DNA of 64,000 nucleotides from Gammaproteobacteria bacterium. GTDB lineage: Bacteria; Pseudomonadota; Gammaproteobacteria; Pseudomonadales; Pseudohongiellaceae. The notes under the pieces were generated by a model that saw nothing but the letters and a program-made list of their open reading frames with translations, was not told where the DNA came from and did not search any database. The translations under genes were made by a program, and so were the position numbers. Location of the stretch: the NCBI GenBank assembly GCA_024639905.1, contig JAHEGE010000002.1:196580-260579 (forward strand), written 5' to 3'. Below, in pieces: positions 7,912 to 16,500 of the stretch (position 1 is its first letter; each line of letters opens with the position of its first letter).

Positions 7912-9779
7912 ATTTGGCCACCCGTCTGGTTCGCCGTGCCGTTAAGTTGTCGCTGACGGTATTGATAGCGGAATTTCCGTCGTAGAAGCTCGCCTGGGTC
8001 ATCGTCGATCCGTCGCAGCCACTGCTCGAGAGCCTGCTGCTCTTCGAAGTCTTCGTTCTCGGTTTCGTTCGCCGTGTTCTGTTCGCTGTTGGACTCGGAA
8101 CTGTCTTGTTCCTCAGGCGCTTGCTGCTGCTGTTGTTCCTGCTCTTGCTGCTCCTGATTGCCTTCTTGGCTCTCTTGGTCTTGCTGTTCGCTACTTTCTT
8201 CTTGTTGATCTGATTCGCTCTCGGAGTTCTGCTGCGAGTCGCTGTCTTCGCTATCGCCTTCTTCCTGTTCGCCTTGCTCCGCTTCTTGTTGTTGCAACAG
8301 TTGCTCGACGATTTCTTTATTCTTTATCGCGTCTTCGTGACTGGCATCTAGGCCGATGGCGATCTCGTAGGCGGTAATGGCTTCTGCGTAGTTGCCGCTC
8401 TGTGCGAGCGCGTTGCCGCGATTGTAATGCCCGTCGGCGCTGGGGTTCGCCGCAAACGCTGCGACCGCGGCTTCGTAGTTCTCGCCGCGATACGCAGCGG
8501 CGCCGCGCCAATCGCCATCTTCGAACAGCGTAGAAGCGATGCCAGGCTCTCCCGCGTTTAAGGCGTCAGCGCCACGTTGATTGGGGGTCTTCCACAAGCC
8601 TTTCCACGCTTCGCTGAGGCTAAACCTCGGCGCTTCTTCGGCGCCAAGAGTCATCGGATTGCCTTCTTCATTAATCTGAATGTCGACGGTCGGGCCGAAG
8701 TCTGCGGCATAGAGTCGCTGGCTGGGTGCGCCGAGAGAGAAAGCGAAGGTCAGGGGTATAACGAACAACCAGCCGCGGCGGAAGCTGAAGGCTGCAAGCG
8801 GCAGGACGAGTAGCAAAAGCCAAGGACCCGCTTCGTACCACACGTCGAACTCTTCTTCGACGTCGGACAGAGCTTCATTGTCGAGCGGATTAATCTCGCT
8901 CAGTAGATACGCGAGATCGGAGTCGGCGAGTTGGATGTCATGGTAGCGACCGCCGACGCGATTGGCGAGGGAGGTGAGTAGGTTGCGGTTGAGTTTAGGG
9001 ACGATGATCGTGCCACGCTCGTCTGTCAGCAGGTTGCCATCGTTGGTGCGTATCGGTGCGCCTTCTTCGGTGCCGATACCCATCACTAGTAGCTCGTTGC
9101 CCGTGCCTTCTAGAAGGTCTGCAATAAGTTGTTCTTCGTCGAAACCGGCTATGCCATCTGTCATCAGCAGGATTTTTCCACTCGCCCCGTCGGTGTTCTT
9201 CAATAGCTCTATCGCGAGGCTGAGGGCGGCGATGGGGTCGCTGCCAAAGAGCGGCATAATGTTTGGGTTTAGCGACGGTACGAGGGCCTCGATAGTCACC
9301 ACGTCGTCGGTAAGCGGCGTAACGGTATGAGCGTCGCCCGCATAAACGACGAGTGCAGTTTGGCCTTCGTCGCGCAGTGCAAGCACATCGCGCAATTTGC
9401 GTTTGGCCAAGTCTACGCGGCTCGGGTTGTGGTCTGGTGCAAACATGGAGAGCGACAGGTCTAGTACGATGACTAACGCATCTTCGCGCTTTTGTACGGG
9501 CTGCGGCAGTTTCTCCCACACTGGCCCCGCGAGCGCGAGGCTGCTGAGGGTCCAGACTACGAGGAGTAAGACAAGCGGCGTGCGCTGTGAAGCGTTCTTA
9601 CTGCGATCGAGGAGGAAGGGGAGCAACTCATGGTCTATCGCGCGGTCCCATGCAGTGACGCTGCTATTGAGACGCCATAGCGCGGCGATGAGGAGGATTG
9701 CAGGCACGAGAGCGAGCAGCCACAGTGGTCGAAGGAATTGGAAATTCTCGATGAGGCTTGTTGGGATTAATACATCCAT
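7905..9779 (-). CDS. batB: BatB/BatC fusion: VWA domain plus TPR and Q/E-rich tail
   Basis: This 624-residue protein combines what are separate BatB and BatC genes in some bacteria. Two N-terminal membrane helices (LWLLALVPAILLIAALW and LVLLLVVWTLSSLALAG) precede a von Willebrand factor A domain with an intact MIDAS core (LDLSLSM, DxSxS) near residues 103-109. Two further helices follow around residues 315-355. The C-terminal half has TPR repeats (HYNRGNALAQSGNYAEAITA) and then about 80 residues dominated by Gln, Glu and Ser. The VWA faces the periplasm or cytoplasm depending on topology, and the ligand is unknown. It shares one nucleotide with the batA stop (TAATG). Confidence 0.9.
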   Translation of the reverse strand: MDVLIPTSLIENFQFLRPLWLLALVPAILLIAALWRLNSSVTAWDRAIDHELLPFLLDRSKNASQRTPLVLLLVVWTLSSLALAGPVWEKLPQPVQKREDALVIVLDLSLSMFAPDHNPSRVDLAKRKLRDVLALRDEGQTALVVYAGDAHTVTPLTDDVVTIEALVPSLNPNIMPLFGSDPIAALSLAIELLKNTDGASGKILLMTDGIAGFDEEQLIADLLEGTGNELLVMGIGTEEGAPIRTNDGNLLTDERGTIIVPKLNRNLLTSLANRVGGRYHDIQLADSDLAYLLSEINPLDNEALSDVEEEFDVWYEAGPWLLLLVLPLAAFSFRRGWLFVIPLTFAFSLGAPSQRLYAADFGPTVDIQINEEGNPMTLGAEEAPRFSLSEAWKGLWKTPNQRGADALNAGEPGIASTLFEDGDWRGAAAYRGENYEAAVAAFAANPSADGHYNRGNALAQSGNYAEAITAYEIAIGLDASHEDAIKNKEIVEQLLQQQEAEQGEQEEGDSEDSDSQQNSESESDQQEESSEQQDQESQEGNQEQQEQEQQQQQAPEEQDSSESNSEQNTANETENEDFEEQQALEQWLRRIDDDPGELLRRKFRYQYRQRQLNGTANQTGGQIW

Positions 9780-10837
9780 TATCGTGCCTCCTCGCCAGTG
9801 ATAGCGCCATCTAACTCATCGGCTTGTTCGCGGGGCGTTATACCGAACAAAAGTCGCCAAGGGATGAGGAGCAAGGCCAAGAGAAAACTCAATACCAGGG
9901 CTGAGCCGAGAGGATAGTAGAATAATACTTTCGTTGGGCGGTAGGTTTGTTCGTCCTGTTCTATGGCCTCGAGCCGGTCTAGCTCCTCATAAATTTCGAC
10001 CAGGTCGTTAACATCGCGAGCGCGGAAATAGCGTCCACCGGTCGCCTCTGCGATCTGCGTTAATACCGCTTCATCGAGTTCCGCGGAAGGGTTGATGGCA
10101 CGCGCGCCGAAGAAGGAGCGCTGGATGACTTGATCGGCACCGATGCCTATCGTATAGATTTTGATGCCCTCGGTTGCCGCTAGCCTTCCAGCCTGTTCTG
10201 GGTCTATTTCTCCAGAATTATTGACGCCGTCAGTAAGTAGAATGAGAACGCGACTATTCTCGGGGCGGGTGCGCAAATGCTTGACGCCGAGTCCAATAGA
10301 TTCGCCGATGGCAGTGGCGGACTCTTCGATGATGCCGATATCGGCTTCCTCGAGTAGTGTGCCGACTGTTGCTCTGTCGAATGTGAGCGGCGCCTGAATA
10401 TAGGCGTGCGCGGCGAATAAAATGAGGCCGAGGCGATCTCCTTCACGGCGCTCGACAAAGTCACTAATGACTTCTTTTACCACTGCGATGCGAGATACCT
10501 GGCGATTGCCGATGACCATATCCTGAGCCTCCATCGACCCGGAAATATCGACCGACAGCATTAAGTCGCGTCCAGTCGAGGGCAATTGCACGGGGTCTCC
10601 GAGCCATTGTGGTCGCGATCCCGCTAACACCAGCAGCACCCATATCAGCGAGCACAAGATGAGCGACAGCAGTCGGCCGTTGGCGATGTTGTCACTGTCG
10701 GATTGCAGGCGCGAGAGCATGCTGAAGAAGGGTACAAACAGCGCAGCATCTTGGCGTGGCGCGCGCGCGGCGAGGCGGTAAACGAGATAGGGCAAGGGGA
10801 GTAATGCCAGTACCCATGGCCAAGTGAGTTCTAACAT
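9779..10837 (-). CDS. batA: BatA-like VWA domain membrane protein
   Basis: The 352-residue product has N-terminal membrane helices (LTWPWVLALLPLPYLVY and SLILCSLIWVLLVLAGS), a VWA domain with the complete MIDAS motif DISGS near residues 95-99, the conserved strand ILLTDGVNNSGE, and a C-terminal helix (PLGSALVLSFLLALLLIPW). This is the standard BatA layout: a metal-dependent adhesion domain held at the membrane, possibly as a docking site for the MoxR ATPase or its substrate. It overlaps both neighbours by a single base in TAATG junctions, so the three genes are almost certainly cotranslated. Confidence 0.92.
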   Translation of the reverse strand: MLELTWPWVLALLPLPYLVYRLAARAPRQDAALFVPFFSMLSRLQSDSDNIANGRLLSLILCSLIWVLLVLAGSRPQWLGDPVQLPSTGRDLMLSVDISGSMEAQDMVIGNRQVSRIAVVKEVISDFVERREGDRLGLILFAAHAYIQAPLTFDRATVGTLLEEADIGIIEESATAIGESIGLGVKHLRTRPENSRVLILLTDGVNNSGEIDPEQAGRLAATEGIKIYTIGIGADQVIQRSFFGARAINPSAELDEAVLTQIAEATGGRYFRARDVNDLVEIYEELDRLEAIEQDEQTYRPTKVLFYYPLGSALVLSFLLALLLIPWRLLFGITPREQADELDGAITGEEAR

Positions 10838-11346
10838 TAGGCTCGTACCTCGCTAATGGGTGCGACGCTAGGGCGCGAGTATTGTTCTGTTATCCACGCG
10901 CGGGCGAATTGTTCGAGCGCTGCTGTGTCGATACTTGCCGTGCGTTGAAAGCGGCCGCTTGCGAGTCCGTCGAAAAGTGCTGGTTCTAGCGGCTGCGTCG
11001 AATTATCGCGCAAGAATTCGGCCCATTGCGCGCCGCTGAGGCTCGCCACCGAGGCGTGCGGGAAGTGATAGAGCGCGACGCGGCGTAACACCGTATTGAC
11101 GCGGTTAACCAGTGTGAGGACGTTCTCTTGATCGCTGCCTTCGTCTAGGCCGCGATCGAGTTCGGCGAGCGCGAAGCTCAGCAGTCTCCTCCTATCGCGA
11201 CTCTGTTTGTAACTCCGCAGCGCAAAGCCAGACGCGATCAATAGCAGAACGATGACTACCCACCAGCCTGGCGCGAGCGGCCACCAGCCGATCGGCTCCG
11301 GCAGCCGGATATCGGCCAGCTGGGCTAAGAGTTCTTCGCTATCCAT
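10837..11346 (-). CDS. DUF4381 family membrane protein of Bat operon
   Basis: This 169-residue protein matches the small DUF4381 component found between DUF58 and BatA genes in proteobacteria. It starts with a short soluble segment containing IRLPEPIGWWPLAPGWW, a hallmark of the family, then one membrane helix (VVIVLLLIASGFAL) and a basic cytoplasmic region. Its function is unknown. It overlaps the DUF58 gene by 22 nt and shares one base with batA, which implies fixed stoichiometry with them. Confidence 0.85.
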   Translation of the reverse strand: MDSEELLAQLADIRLPEPIGWWPLAPGWWVVIVLLLIASGFALRSYKQSRDRRRLLSFALAELDRGLDEGSDQENVLTLVNRVNTVLRRVALYHFPHASVASLSGAQWAEFLRDNSTQPLEPALFDGLASGRFQRTASIDTAALEQFARAWITEQYSRPSVAPISEVRA

Positions 11347-12293
11347 TCTCGGACTTGCTCCACGACTAGTTGATTGGTGCGTAATTTGATGAGGCGGATT
11401 TTCAATCGTTCGAGTTCGCCCTCTATGCCTGCGACGCGTTCCTCAAACTGGGCTTTATATTTGGCCCGCGCCTTGCCGCTGTGGGTGTTGATCGAGCCTT
11501 TACTGCTGCCATCCGTGATGCTGTAAACGCCGGGAATAGGCAGGCTCTCTTCGAGCGCATCATAGACCATGCAGCAAATCACGTTATTATGCCGTGAGAG
11601 CTGGTTAAGGTATTGCAGCGCCTTTCCGTCTAGCGTTGCGAAATCGGAGATGACATAAAGGGTGCTGCCGGGTTTGCTAATCCTGCGTATCTGCCCGAGC
11701 GCATGGGCGAGACCCGGCTCGAAGTCTTCTTGGGGCTCCTGTGGCGCTCGGTCTCTCAGCTTGTTGTTAAACGTAAACACCTGGTTGAGGAGATGCAGCG
11801 CCGACCGCCGCGATCGCTTAGGGCGCACGAGGCTTGACTGCGTGTCGGAGAACACGAGGCCGCCGACGCGATCCCCATTGTCGACAGCGAGCCAGCAAAA
11901 TAGTGCCGCTGCCTGTGCCGCGATGACTGATTTGAAGGCGACTTGGCTGCCGAAATACATACTCGCACATTGATCGACGGCGATAATCACCGGGCGCTCC
12001 CGTTCTTCGCGGAAAACCTTGGTGACGGCGCGACCGGTGCGTGCTGTCGCGCGCCAGTCGATTAGGCGTATGTCATCGCCCGCCTGGTACGGCCTGAACT
12101 CTTCGAAGTCGATACCGCGGCCCCGAATCTTTGACAGGTGCAGGCCTGAGATGCCCGCGATAGAGCGCGCCTGCGAGAGGTAGGCGAGCGTCTTCGCGGC
12201 TTGGCGCTGAATGAGTAACTGCGCCAGCGAGATGAGCGCACCACGACTCTGGTAGCGCTCGTGCTGAGGGTCGAGCCTAGAATTTACTGCCAT
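11325..12293 (-). CDS. DUF58 domain protein of MoxR/Bat operon
   Basis: DUF58 proteins are degenerate VWA-like cytoplasmic proteins that accompany MoxR ATPases. The diagnostic block is present (GIDFEEFRPYQAGDDIRLIDW, about residues 60-80, followed by ATARTG). The following strand ends in VDQCAS instead of the canonical DxSxS, so metal binding by the VWA-like site is doubtful; variant sites are common in this family. Length 322 is typical. It is 55 nt downstream of moxR and overlaps the DUF4381 gene. It probably links the ATPase to the membrane VWA proteins, which is inference from conserved gene order. Confidence 0.9.
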   Translation of the reverse strand: MAVNSRLDPQHERYQSRGALISLAQLLIQRQAAKTLAYLSQARSIAGISGLHLSKIRGRGIDFEEFRPYQAGDDIRLIDWRATARTGRAVTKVFREERERPVIIAVDQCASMYFGSQVAFKSVIAAQAAALFCWLAVDNGDRVGGLVFSDTQSSLVRPKRSRRSALHLLNQVFTFNNKLRDRAPQEPQEDFEPGLAHALGQIRRISKPGSTLYVISDFATLDGKALQYLNQLSRHNNVICCMVYDALEESLPIPGVYSITDGSSKGSINTHSGKARAKYKAQFEERVAGIEGELERLKIRLIKLRTNQLVVEQVREWIAKNS

Positions 12294-12348
12294 GATCTAC
12301 TGCCGTGAATAACAGGGGCCTTCTGTTCTTGGTCTTCTTAGCCGCTCT

Positions 12349-13308
12349 TTAGGCTGAGGGCACGCGCTGGCGTATTGCCTCTAGGACTTGGTCAGGCGTC
12401 ACGCCACTGGCTTCGGCTTCGAAGCTGAGTAGGATGCGGTGACGCAAGACGTCGAACATCACCTCTTGCACGTCGTCTGGGCTGACGAAATCGCGACCTT
12501 GAATCCACGCATGGGCGCGCGCACAGCGGTCTAACGAAATCGTGCCGCGGGGGCTCGCGCCGTATTCCAGCCAGCCGGCAAGGTCATCGCCATATTGTGC
12601 GGGCTCGCGCGTCGCCATGATGAGTTGAATCAGGTATTCCTCCACCTCTGGGGCCATGTGCATCGCGAGAATTTCTTGGCGCGCGGCAAACAGGTCGTCT
12701 TGCGATATTTCCTTAGGCACCGTGGTTGCAACGTTCGCAGCCTCGTCGCGCACGAGTTTGAGGATAGAGCGTTCGGCTTCTGCTACTGGATAGCCGATGG
12801 CGACATGCATCAGGAAGCGGTCGAGCTGGGCTTCCGGCAGCGGATAGGTGCCTTCTTGCTCGATGGGATTCTGTGTAGCCATCACGAGGAAGAGTGGAGG
12901 CAAGGTAAAGGACTCACGGCCAACGCTCACCTGGTGCTCTGCCATCGCCTCGAGCAGTGCCGATTGCACCTTCGCTGGCGCGCGGTTGATCTCGTCGGCA
13001 AGTACGAGGTTGTGGAAGATTGGGCCTTTCTGGAAGCGGAACGAGCCGTCTTCGGGGCGGAACACCTCCGTGCCCGTAATGTCGCTAGGCAGAAGGTCTG
13101 GCGTAAACTGGATGCGGTGAAAGTCGCCTTCGACGGCGCGCGAAAGGTCTTTAATGGCCTTGGTTTTGGCGAGGCCAGGGGCCCCTTCTACGAGCAGGTG
13201 GCCGTCGGCGAGAAGGGCGATTAGTAGGCGATCTATGAGGCGCTCTTGCCCTATAATCTGCTGCGATAACCAGTCCCTGAGTTCTGTTATTATTCCGTGG
13301 TGGCTCAT
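12349..13308 (-). CDS. moxR: MoxR family AAA+ ATPase
   Basis: MoxR ATPases are chaperone-like AAA+ proteins thought to help fold or metallate partner proteins, often with DUF58 and VWA proteins as here. Walker A (GAPGLAKT), Walker B (LADEINRA), sensor (MATQNPIEQEGTYPLPEAQLDRF) and the C-terminal lid are all visible. The ORF track starts at 13485, but the extra 59 residues include a repeat-encoded TIELTIEL stretch and do not look like the family. The ATG at 13308 (MSHHGIITELRDWL) gives 319 residues, the usual size. No strong ribosome site precedes either start, so the choice rests on homology. It heads the six-gene operon. Confidence 0.9.
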   Translation of the reverse strand: MSHHGIITELRDWLSQQIIGQERLIDRLLIALLADGHLLVEGAPGLAKTKAIKDLSRAVEGDFHRIQFTPDLLPSDITGTEVFRPEDGSFRFQKGPIFHNLVLADEINRAPAKVQSALLEAMAEHQVSVGRESFTLPPLFLVMATQNPIEQEGTYPLPEAQLDRFLMHVAIGYPVAEAERSILKLVRDEAANVATTVPKEISQDDLFAARQEILAMHMAPEVEEYLIQLIMATREPAQYGDDLAGWLEYGASPRGTISLDRCARAHAWIQGRDFVSPDDVQEVMFDVLRHRILLSFEAEASGVTPDQVLEAIRQRVPSA

Positions 13309-13329
13309 AGTGTGGGTCTCAATGTCAGT

Positions 13330-13365
13330 CGTAAGTTCAATCGTAAGTTCAATCGTAAGTTTAGT
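13330..13365 (-). repeat. 12-bp tandem repeat upstream of moxR
   Basis: Three head-to-tail 12-bp units, CGTAAGTTCAAT twice and then CGTAAGTTTAGT, end about 20 bp before the chosen moxR start, in the divergent moxR/gdhB spacer. If the longer moxR ORF were translated they would encode a TIEL repeat. The position also suits a repeated protein-binding site. Both readings are inference. Confidence 0.8.
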
Positions 13366-13408
13366 CGTAGCTACCGCTGGATCAGAGTGCGGCGTGTTGT
13401 CGAGGCCA

Positions 13409-13426
13409 GGCCGAACAGGCTCGGCC
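13409..13426. other. inverted repeat in moxR/gdhB spacer
   Basis: A perfect 6-bp inverted repeat, GGCCGA and TCGGCC with a 6-nt spacer, lies next to a TATAGT hexamer at 13432-13437. It could be an operator or a chance palindrome. The remainder of the 256-bp divergent spacer (13309-13564) shows no ORF on the + strand and no convincing -35/-10 pair. Confidence 0.35.
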
Positions 13427-13564
13427 AAGGGTATAGTGAAGCCGTCGATTCTAACGGTTTTCGACTGGATGTCTAGGCGCGCCACGAGCGGGCAATAGAC
13501 AAATTGAGTAGCGAGTCGCGCGGTAAGCGCCTAAAAGTGAGATGAGTCGTGGAGATGGCGAGTA

Positions 13565-16500
13565 ATGAGTAAGGATTTGCGTGCAAGAGAGTTACAGAGT
13601 GACACAATTGTGGCGGCCATTGTCGCTGAATCGACTCTCAAATCAGCAGACAAACGCGATCTCTATCGACGATTTAGTAAGCGCTATCTGGCCAATATTA
13701 GCAGCGTAGAACTCTCCGAGGTGCCGGTTTCCTCGATTGCCGCAGACGTTCAGCAAGCGTGGGAATTCGTTCAGGAGCGTAAATCAAGTCGCCCACTCAT
13801 CGCCTTCGAAGAGGGCTCGACTACCGAACAGGGTAGAGTGTTGCCTACCACCGTGGTGAGAGTCTTGCTCGACGATAAGCCGTTTATCGTCGATTCCCTG
13901 CGCCAGGCACTTCTGCGTTGTGGGGTGACGATTAAGGACGTCCGCAACGCGGTATTGTTTAGTGGTCGCCGAAAGTCGGGTGCAAGTAAAGACGGACTGG
14001 GGCGCTTCGGTCGTCTCGTCGATCTTGCCGTGTCCAGTGACGATGATTTTAGTGCCGAGTCCTTCTGTAGTATTGCCTGTGCTCGTTTAGGGGATGACGA
14101 GCTTAAAAGCGTCGAGGCCGAGCTACGCGACACGCTAAACCATGTGATCGCAGCAGTCGGAGGCTACAAAGACATGACGGCCGCAGCCGCAGGGCTACGC
14201 CGAAATCTTCTCACCAATGCCGAATTCCTGCCGGTCTCCGAAGAGAACGTCGCCGAATCGATCGAATTCATCGGATGGCTGGTCGACAACCATTTCACGT
14301 TCCTCGGCTACGAAAAGTACAGTATCCACAGCAAGGGCGCAGAGAGCATCATTCAGCTCGAATCCGATTCCACTTTAGGCGTGTCGCGTTTTAAGTCTGA
14401 ACTTAAAGCGCAAACAAAGCTCAGCTCGCTGCCTGGCGCCGCAGCGGATTTTGTTCGCAGGCCTAAGCTCCTCAGCTTCGCCAAGTCCTCTCAGCGCTCA
14501 AAAGTACACCGCCCTGTGTACTACGACTATGTGCTTGTTAAAGAATTCGACAAAGCGGGAAAAGTGACGCATATGCACCGCTTCTTGGGCCTCTATACCT
14601 CGTCAGTCTATTTTCGTGAGGCGCTCGCCATTCCCTTGCTGCGTAAGAAAGTAAGCCGCGCGCTCGAGAAATCCGGGTACACCAAGAATGGCCACAACAT
14701 GAAGGACTTGTTGCAGGTCATTAATACGTTCCCACGCGATGAGCTTTTTCAGATTAGCAGTTCTGCGCTGTTAGAGACTGCGATCGAGGTGACTAAGATT
14801 CGTGATACCGGCGCATGCAAGTTGTTCGTGCGCAAAGATTTCTATGGGCGCTTCGTCAATTGCTTAGTGTATATCCCGCGCGAACTGTTCAATACAAAGT
14901 CGAGGCTTGCGATCCAGTCGCTGCTCGAACGTCGGTTCGAGGCCGAGGATGTTGATTTCAACACCTACCTTACGGAGTCTTCGCAGGCGCGAATCCATTT
15001 GGTGTTCCGTGTGCCGAAAATTCGCGCTCTAAAAATAGATCGTGCCGAATTGGAGGCTGCGATGATTGCTCTCATTCGTCCCTGGGAAGACGAATTTATG
15101 GAGAGTCTGCGCGCTGATAACGACGAGGCCGAGGCGCAAGCGCAGTACAAGCAGTTTGCTGAGTGTTTCTCGCCAGCGTATCAAGAAACCTACACTGCCG
15201 AAGAGGCGGTGCGTGATGTGCGGTTCATCAATGAGGTTGCGCAGACCGGTCGTCTTTGCGTGGTGCTCAATGAGTCTAGGGTCGAGCGAGCCGAGTTCAG
15301 TTTTAAGCTCTTTAGTCTCGAGTCGCAGTTAATGCTGTCTGATGTCGACCCTATTTTGGAAAATTTGGGACTTCGAATTATTAGCGAGCGAACATTTTCC
15401 CTGCGCGGTCACTGCTCAGACGCCGGAGACTCGGCACCGCGAATCTGGCTGCATGATTTTTTGGTCTACAGGCGTGAGCCGAGCTCACCCCTCAGTGAGG
15501 CGGGCCGGTCTCTCTTCGAGCAAGCATTCTATGCGGTGTGGGAGGGGCGTGCAGACGACGATGCCTACAATAGTCTGGTATTGAGCGCGCGGCTAGATTG
15601 GCGCCAAGCGGCGCTGTTGCGAGCATTGGGTGCGTACCTCAAGCAGATTCGCTTTGGCTACTCGCAGCTATTCCTTGCAGAAACTTTGAGCAAGCATGCG
15701 GCCGTAACTAGCGATTTGCTGACGCTATTTACGCTGACATTTACGCCCGGCTCAGAGCCGAATAAGACTAAGGCTGCGCGCACCCTGCAGCGCATAGAGC
15801 GCGGTATCGATAGCGTGACCAATCTGTCAGAGGACAGTGTGCTGAGAGGCTTTCTAGGATTACTAAAGGCGATGCGCCGCACTAATTTCTTTCAGCGCGA
15901 TACAGCCGGTGAGACAAAAGATTACTTCTCGTTTAAGTTTGAGCCTCGGCTAATCAAAGGCATACCTAAGCCTGTGCCGCTATTCGAGATTTTTGTCTTC
16001 TCAGCTAAGGTTGAAGGCGTGCACTTACGTGGCGGCAAGGTGGCCAGAGGCGGATTACGCTGGTCCGATCGACGAGAGGATTACCGCACCGAAGTGCTAG
16101 GCTTGGTCAAAGCTCAGCAAGTCAAGAATTCGGTGATCGTGCCAGTAGGGGCGAAAGGTGGCTTTGTCGTTAAGGCAGCAACTCCAGCGGCCGATCGTGC
16201 CGAGAATCAGGCGCGTGGCATCAATGCGTATAAGACCTTCATTGCTGGCCTCCTCGATATCACCGATAACCTCAATCAGAGCGTTCTGGTGCCGCCGCCG
16301 GATGTGGTGCGCCTCGATGAAGACGATCCCTACTTGGTTGTTGCTGCGGATAAAGGGACTGCGACGTTCTCTGATATCGCTAACGGCATTGCGGCGAGCT
16401 ATGAGTTTTGGCTCGGCGATGGTTTCGCCTCCGGCGGCAGCAATGGCTACGACCATAAGGCGATGGGGATCACGGCTAAAGGCGCGTGGGTCTCGGTGCA

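Noticed and set aside
12595-13224. A 209-residue ORF on the plus strand opposite moxR
   Set aside because: It is a shadow of a strongly supported AAA+ ATPase with intact motifs, and has no ribosome site or recognisable domain.
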